From: Rhodoferax sp.
Lineage (GTDB): Bacteria; Pseudomonadota; Gammaproteobacteria; Burkholderiales; Burkholderiaceae
Length of the DNA stretch: 8,100 bases
NCBI GenBank assembly: GCA_020048295.1
Contig: JAIFMT010000003.1
Coordinates: 1 to 8,100 of the forward strand
Direction of reading: 5' to 3'
Positions within the stretch are counted from its first letter, which is position 1. Every line of letters begins with the position of its first letter. This document shows, piece by piece, positions 5,812 through 8,100 of this stretch. The translations under genes and the position numbers were made by a program. The notes below the pieces were generated by a model. It was not told the origin of the DNA, did not search any database, and saw only the letters and a list, made by a program, of their open reading frames with translations.

Positions 5812-5880
5812 AATAAAAGTATATTTATGATAGCATCTAGCGCTTATTCCATATGGCCTACAGCCTGATTTCTTATATGC
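5812..5880 (+). repeat. Intergenic repeat, copy C, between convergent hypE and the DUF1289 gene
   Basis: The core ATAGCATCTAGCGCTTATTC (5830-5849) followed by GCCTACAGCCTGATTTC (5856-5872) aligns with the reverse complement of the copy at the hypD end. AGCAT at 5832-5836 can pair with ATGCT at 5877-5881, so the transcript could fold over its length. It fills the whole gap between two convergent genes and may help end transcription, but no classical stem plus T-run is visible. I recognise the repeat type from Comamonadaceae intergenic regions. Confidence 0.68.
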
Positions 5881-6321
5881 TCAGGGGGCTTGCACGGGAG
5901 TTCGCGTGGCGGGCTGGCCTTCGGCGGCGCGCTCGGCATATTTGTTGAACCGCCAGGCCGTTGCCTGCTCGGTGATGCGCCGCCAGCTGGCGCGTTTTTC
6001 CATCGGTGTCATGGCGGTCCAGTGCTGTACCTCGGCAAAGGTGCGGCCGCAGCCCTTGCAGACATCATCGCCCTGGCTGGTTGAGCAGATGGCAATGCAC
6101 GGCGTGTCGGGGGTGCTGTGGTACCAGGCCAGCCACGCCAGCCACGCCTCAGGCGGCAGCGCTGGCGCGTCGATGTCGTGCTGGCGTTGCAGCGCCATCG
6201 CGGCGTACACGGATGCCAGCGCGTGCAACTCAGCCGCCAGCGTCATGCCGTCCGGTGACGGGCACAGCTGCCGCCAGTGGTTGATGGCGGCCTCAATATC
6301 GGTGATGTGAATGGCGGTCAT
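5881..6321 (-). CDS. DUF3717/DUF1289 family protein with a four-cysteine motif
   Basis: A 146-residue protein on the minus strand. The N-terminal part, MTAIHITDIEAAINHWRQLC and following residues to about 60, matches DUF3717. The segment TPCIAICSTSQGDDVCKGCG (73-92) followed by RTFAEVQHW is the DUF1289 motif, with cysteines at 75, 79, 88 and 91 that probably bind zinc or an iron-sulfur group. WRRI and WRFNKYAER follow. No enzymatic role is established for either family. The gene starts 18 bases after the stop of the HDOD gene on the same strand, so both are probably read from one transcript. It faces hypE across the intergenic repeat. The family call is secure; the function is unknown, although regulatory or metal-linked roles are often guessed for this cysteine pattern. 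Confidence 0.88.
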   Translation of the reverse strand: MTAIHITDIEAAINHWRQLCPSPDGMTLAAELHALASVYAAMALQRQHDIDAPALPPEAWLAWLAWYHSTPDTPCIAICSTSQGDDVCKGCGRTFAEVQHWTAMTPMEKRASWRRITEQATAWRFNKYAERAAEGQPATRTPVQAP

Positions 6322-6339
6322 GTCAGGTCGATCCAGCGG

Positions 6340-7503
6340 CTACTTTTTTTGCCACTGCGTGGTGGCAGCCATTCGGTTAACCAGCGACACCACCTCGGGG
6401 AAACGCAGAAATTCTGGCAACCGGGCCAGCGCCGGTTCGGCCAGGTAGCCGTGCAGGTAAAAGAAGTCCACGCCTTGCTCGGCGGTCAGGTCAAACGCGG
6501 CAAAGTCGCGGATGTCACCGCTGGCCAGCCGCTCACCCAGACGCGCGCACAGGTAGCACAGCGCCAGCCGCGCGCTGCGTGGTGCCCCGAGCGCTGGCGC
6601 GGGCATCACCAGCACCCGGTCGATGTCGCGCACATCGTCAATCACATTGGCCGGCAAGGCCCACGCCTGCATCAGCAAATGCCCAATTTCAGCCGCGCCA
6701 AGCCCCAGCTGGGCTTGTTCGATGTTGACCCGCTGCAGCAGTCCCTGAGCGGCAAAGCCGCGCACCACCTCGGCTGGCAGCAGCGAGCAGGCCGCTTGCT
6801 GCCCCAGAAATGACAGCACCACCTGCGTCACCAGCGCACCGGGGTCGGCCATCTGCAGCAGCTGGGCCAGTTTGAAACACAGCTCGCTGGCGAACGCACT
6901 GGCGCTCCAGAGTTGGTCTAGCTGGCGTTTGAGCTCCGGACTGGCTTGCTTGAACGAATCCTCAAGCAGGTAGCGCAAGCAAATGCTGCGCACCGTGTTC
7001 ATGCCAAGAAAAGTGATGGCCTGCCCGACACTTGCGAGTGGCTTGGGCAAACCATAAAACGGTGAGTTGGCACCCGCCAATACCTTGGCGGCAACCTGCG
7101 GTTCGGCCATCACCAGCGTGCTAAGTTCGGCTGAGGTGGCTTCAGCGAGAAATTCGGGCGACACCAGCTGGTGCAGCGCATGGGGTGGCCGCGGGATGAC
7201 CCCGATCTTGTGCACCATCGCCGCCACCTGCGCTGCCGGCAAGTCTGTTGCTGATAGCAACCGCAGTTCAGCCAGGGCTTTGGGTAGCGCGGCGCAAACT
7301 TTGGGTGGCGAGTGTTGTGCCACGCCAGGCCGGGCATCGGAAGTCGGTGTAACGCTGGCGTGCCCCGGTGTTGGCGCGTGGTTCAGCACCGCAGCCGGTG
7401 GTGTCGGCGCCGGACGAACCGCTGGCTTTCTGAACAAGTACATCACCAGGCCAAGCAAAAACACGACAGGTGCAAGCAGTTTGATGATGAAGGCCCAGTC
7501 CAC
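6340..7503 (-). CDS. Membrane-anchored HDOD domain protein
   Basis: The product has 387 residues from GTG 7503. It begins with DWAF and one hydrophobic segment, IIKLLAPVVFLLGLVMYLF (about 6-24), followed by a positive charge and a Pro/Ala-rich linker to about residue 70. An HDOD-type helical domain follows at about 100-300: IGVIPRPPHALHQLV, VMAEPQVAAKVLAGANSPFY, SVGQAITFLGMNTVRSICLR, then DQLWSASAFASELCFKLAQ. The histidine and His-Asp pair of active HD hydrolases are missing (LWSAS where LWxHS is usual), which is normal for HDOD proteins; these are thought to be non-catalytic signalling or scaffolding modules. GTG 7503 was preferred to an ATG 69 bases upstream because AGGAG (minus strand, 7510-7514) lies six bases before it and the residues before the membrane segment look non-coding. 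The DUF1289 gene follows at 18 bases. The linker implies that the domain hangs from the inner membrane, facing the cytoplasm. Confidence 0.88.
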   Translation of the reverse strand: MDWAFIIKLLAPVVFLLGLVMYLFRKPAVRPAPTPPAAVLNHAPTPGHASVTPTSDARPGVAQHSPPKVCAALPKALAELRLLSATDLPAAQVAAMVHKIGVIPRPPHALHQLVSPEFLAEATSAELSTLVMAEPQVAAKVLAGANSPFYGLPKPLASVGQAITFLGMNTVRSICLRYLLEDSFKQASPELKRQLDQLWSASAFASELCFKLAQLLQMADPGALVTQVVLSFLGQQAACSLLPAEVVRGFAAQGLLQRVNIEQAQLGLGAAEIGHLLMQAWALPANVIDDVRDIDRVLVMPAPALGAPRSARLALCYLCARLGERLASGDIRDFAAFDLTAEQGVDFFYLHGYLAEPALARLPEFLRFPEVVSLVNRMAATTQWQKK

Positions 7504-7509
7504 GCGTTG

Positions 7510-7514
7510 CTCCT
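7510..7514 (-). promoter_or_regulatory. Ribosome binding site setting a GTG start for the HDOD gene
   Basis: On the minus strand AGGAG is followed by CAACGC and GTG (7503-7501). The ideal spacing of six bases makes this GTG, not the ATG at 7572, the likely start. Confidence 0.75.
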
Positions 7515-7684
7515 GATGAGAGATTGCGCCCGTCGCCTGACAGGCATCGATGCGCCACCACCGTTGGGGCAAATTTTAGCCAGGCGGGGGCCAATGGGTT
7601 GGCAACCCGGGCCTGGGTCTCGGCCAGCACGCAGCTTGCAGCGCCTGACACGGCAGTCGTTGCTGGTGCAAATCCCGCTGATCT

Positions 7685-7701
7685 TGCACCGTCACGGTGA
7701 C
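7685..7701 (+). promoter_or_regulatory. NtrC-like dyad upstream of the ammonium transporter gene
   Basis: TGCACC-GTCAC-GGTGAC resembles the NtrC consensus TGCACC-N5-GGTGCA, with a perfect left half and four of six bases in the right half. A further single half-site GGTGCA lies at 7665-7670. The dyad is centred about 48 bases before the predicted transcript start, closer than the usual distant NtrC enhancers, so it may be a promoter-proximal site. NtrC control of amt genes under nitrogen limitation is well known, which supports the call. Confidence 0.5.
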
Positions 7702-7713
7702 CCCTGATGAAAT

Positions 7714-7730
7714 CTGGCGCGCTTATTGCG
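7714..7730 (+). promoter_or_regulatory. Sigma-54 (-24/-12) promoter of the ammonium transporter gene
   Basis: CTGGCGCGCTTATTGCG fits the sigma-54 consensus YTGGCRCG-N4-TTGC closely: GG at 7716-7717 and GC at 7728-7729 are separated by exactly ten bases. Transcription should begin near 7741, giving a leader of about 60 bases before ATG 7803. Sigma-54 promoters need an activator such as NtrC, consistent with nitrogen control of an ammonium transporter. Confidence 0.75.
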
Positions 7731-7802
7731 TGTATTTGGTGCGTTTTTAGAAATCACCCCATTCACGCACCAATACAAAGCAATTCACACAAAGAGGTTC
7801 TC

Positions 7803-8100
7803 ATGGAAGCACTAAAACAGGGCGCAGATGCCTTGTTCATCTTGCTCGGCGGCATCATGGTGCTGGCGATGCACGCCGGATTCGCGTTTCTGGAGCTGGG
7901 CACGGTCCGGCGCAAAAATCAGGTCAACGCGTTGGTGAAAATTCTGGTGGATTTTTCGGTCTCCACCGTGGTGTATTTTCTGGTCGGCTACGGCGTGGCG
8001 TATGGCACGCACTTCTTTGTCGGGGCCGAGCAGCTGGCCGCCAAAAACGGCTACGAGCTGGTCAAGTTCTTCTTTTTACTGACCTTTGCTGCCGCCATTC
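7803..8100 (+). CDS. amt: Ammonium transporter, Amt family, N-terminal part (3' end outside window)
   Basis: An integral inner-membrane channel for ammonia/ammonium of the Amt/Mep/Rh family, taking up ammonium at low concentration. The 99 codons visible begin MEALKQGADALFILLGGIMV and contain the hallmark AMHAGFAFLELGTVRRKNQV, followed by NALVKILVDFSVSTVVYFLV. These are the first two membrane helices and the loop between them. The frame then reads GYGVAYGTHFF, a soluble stretch, and the start of a third hydrophobic segment, FFFLLTFAAAI. The start is supported by AGAGG at 7792-7796, six bases before ATG 7803, and by the sigma-54 promoter upstream. No glnK/P-II gene precedes it as in many proteobacteria; the neighbour on that side is the divergent HDOD gene. 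A P-II gene could lie downstream, beyond the window. No signal peptide beyond the first helix is apparent. Confidence 0.93.
   Translation, partial: MEALKQGADALFILLGGIMVLAMHAGFAFLELGTVRRKNQVNALVKILVDFSVSTVVYFLVGYGVAYGTHFFVGAEQLAAKNGYELVKFFFLLTFAAAI

Noticed and set aside
5142..5813. 223-codon minus-strand open frame opposite hypE
   Set aside because: HypE is intact on the plus strand; the antisense translation is Ser/Thr/Pro-rich and unlike any protein.
7268..7802. Open frames in the HDOD-amt intergenic region on both strands
   Set aside because: No family resemblance or ribosome sites, and they overlap the sigma-54 promoter region and the HDOD start.
1..8100. CRISPR array, tRNA, rRNA, transposase or phage integrase
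   Set aside because: No regularly spaced repeats, cloverleaf-like or rRNA-like sequence, or mobile-element protein motifs were seen by eye; a formal scan was not possible.

Overview
The window looks like chromosome of a betaproteobacterium of the order Burkholderiales, probably a Rhodoferax- or Polaromonas-like member of the Comamonadaceae. The evidence is the GC-rich third-position codon use, the gene order hypB-hypF-hypC-hypD-hypE with a short HypF of the kind known from Cupriavidus (Ralstonia) HypF1, a DUF3717/DUF1289 protein, and an intergenic repeat (core around GCAAGCAGCTATT and GGCTACAGCCTGA) that I associate with Comamonadaceae genomes. The assignment is made by recognition, not by a database search.

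Layout. Positions 1-1562 hold the 3' end of hypB and a short hypF. Positions 1563-3424 hold an AT-richer block of small accessory genes: a DUF4160-DUF2442 pair, about 290 bases without a convincing gene, a type II toxin-antitoxin pair, and a GNAT acetyltransferase that seems to have lost its acetyl-CoA loop. Positions 3425-5808 return to the hyp operon with hypC, a frameshifted hypD and hypE. Copies of the intergenic repeat lie before hypC, at the end of hypD and after hypE. Positions 5881-7503 carry a leftward two-gene unit, a membrane-anchored HDOD protein followed by a DUF3717/DUF1289 protein. From 7803 a rightward ammonium transporter gene runs off the end, preceded by a very good sigma-54 (-24/-12) promoter and an NtrC-like dyad.

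How it works together. HypF and HypE make the cyanide ligands of [NiFe]-hydrogenase: HypF supplies the carbamoyl group and the C-terminal cysteine of HypE is carbamoylated and dehydrated. HypC and HypD assemble the Fe(CN)2CO unit, and HypB (with HypA) delivers nickel. Here the line is broken in two ways. The operon is split between hypF and hypC by about 1.86 kb of unrelated genes. hypD has lost roughly 20 codons, including the expected GFEP motif, with a frameshift at a 10-bp palindrome. If real, this hyp set cannot make a full HypD and hydrogenase maturation would need another hypD copy. If it is an assembly or consensus error, the operon may be intact.

The most unusual points are the split operon, the two apparent internal deletions (hypD and the GNAT gene), the repeat that supplies the last codons and stop of hypD, and the DUF4160-DUF2442 pair, whose role is unknown to me. 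I saw no CRISPR array, tRNA, rRNA, transposase or integrase.
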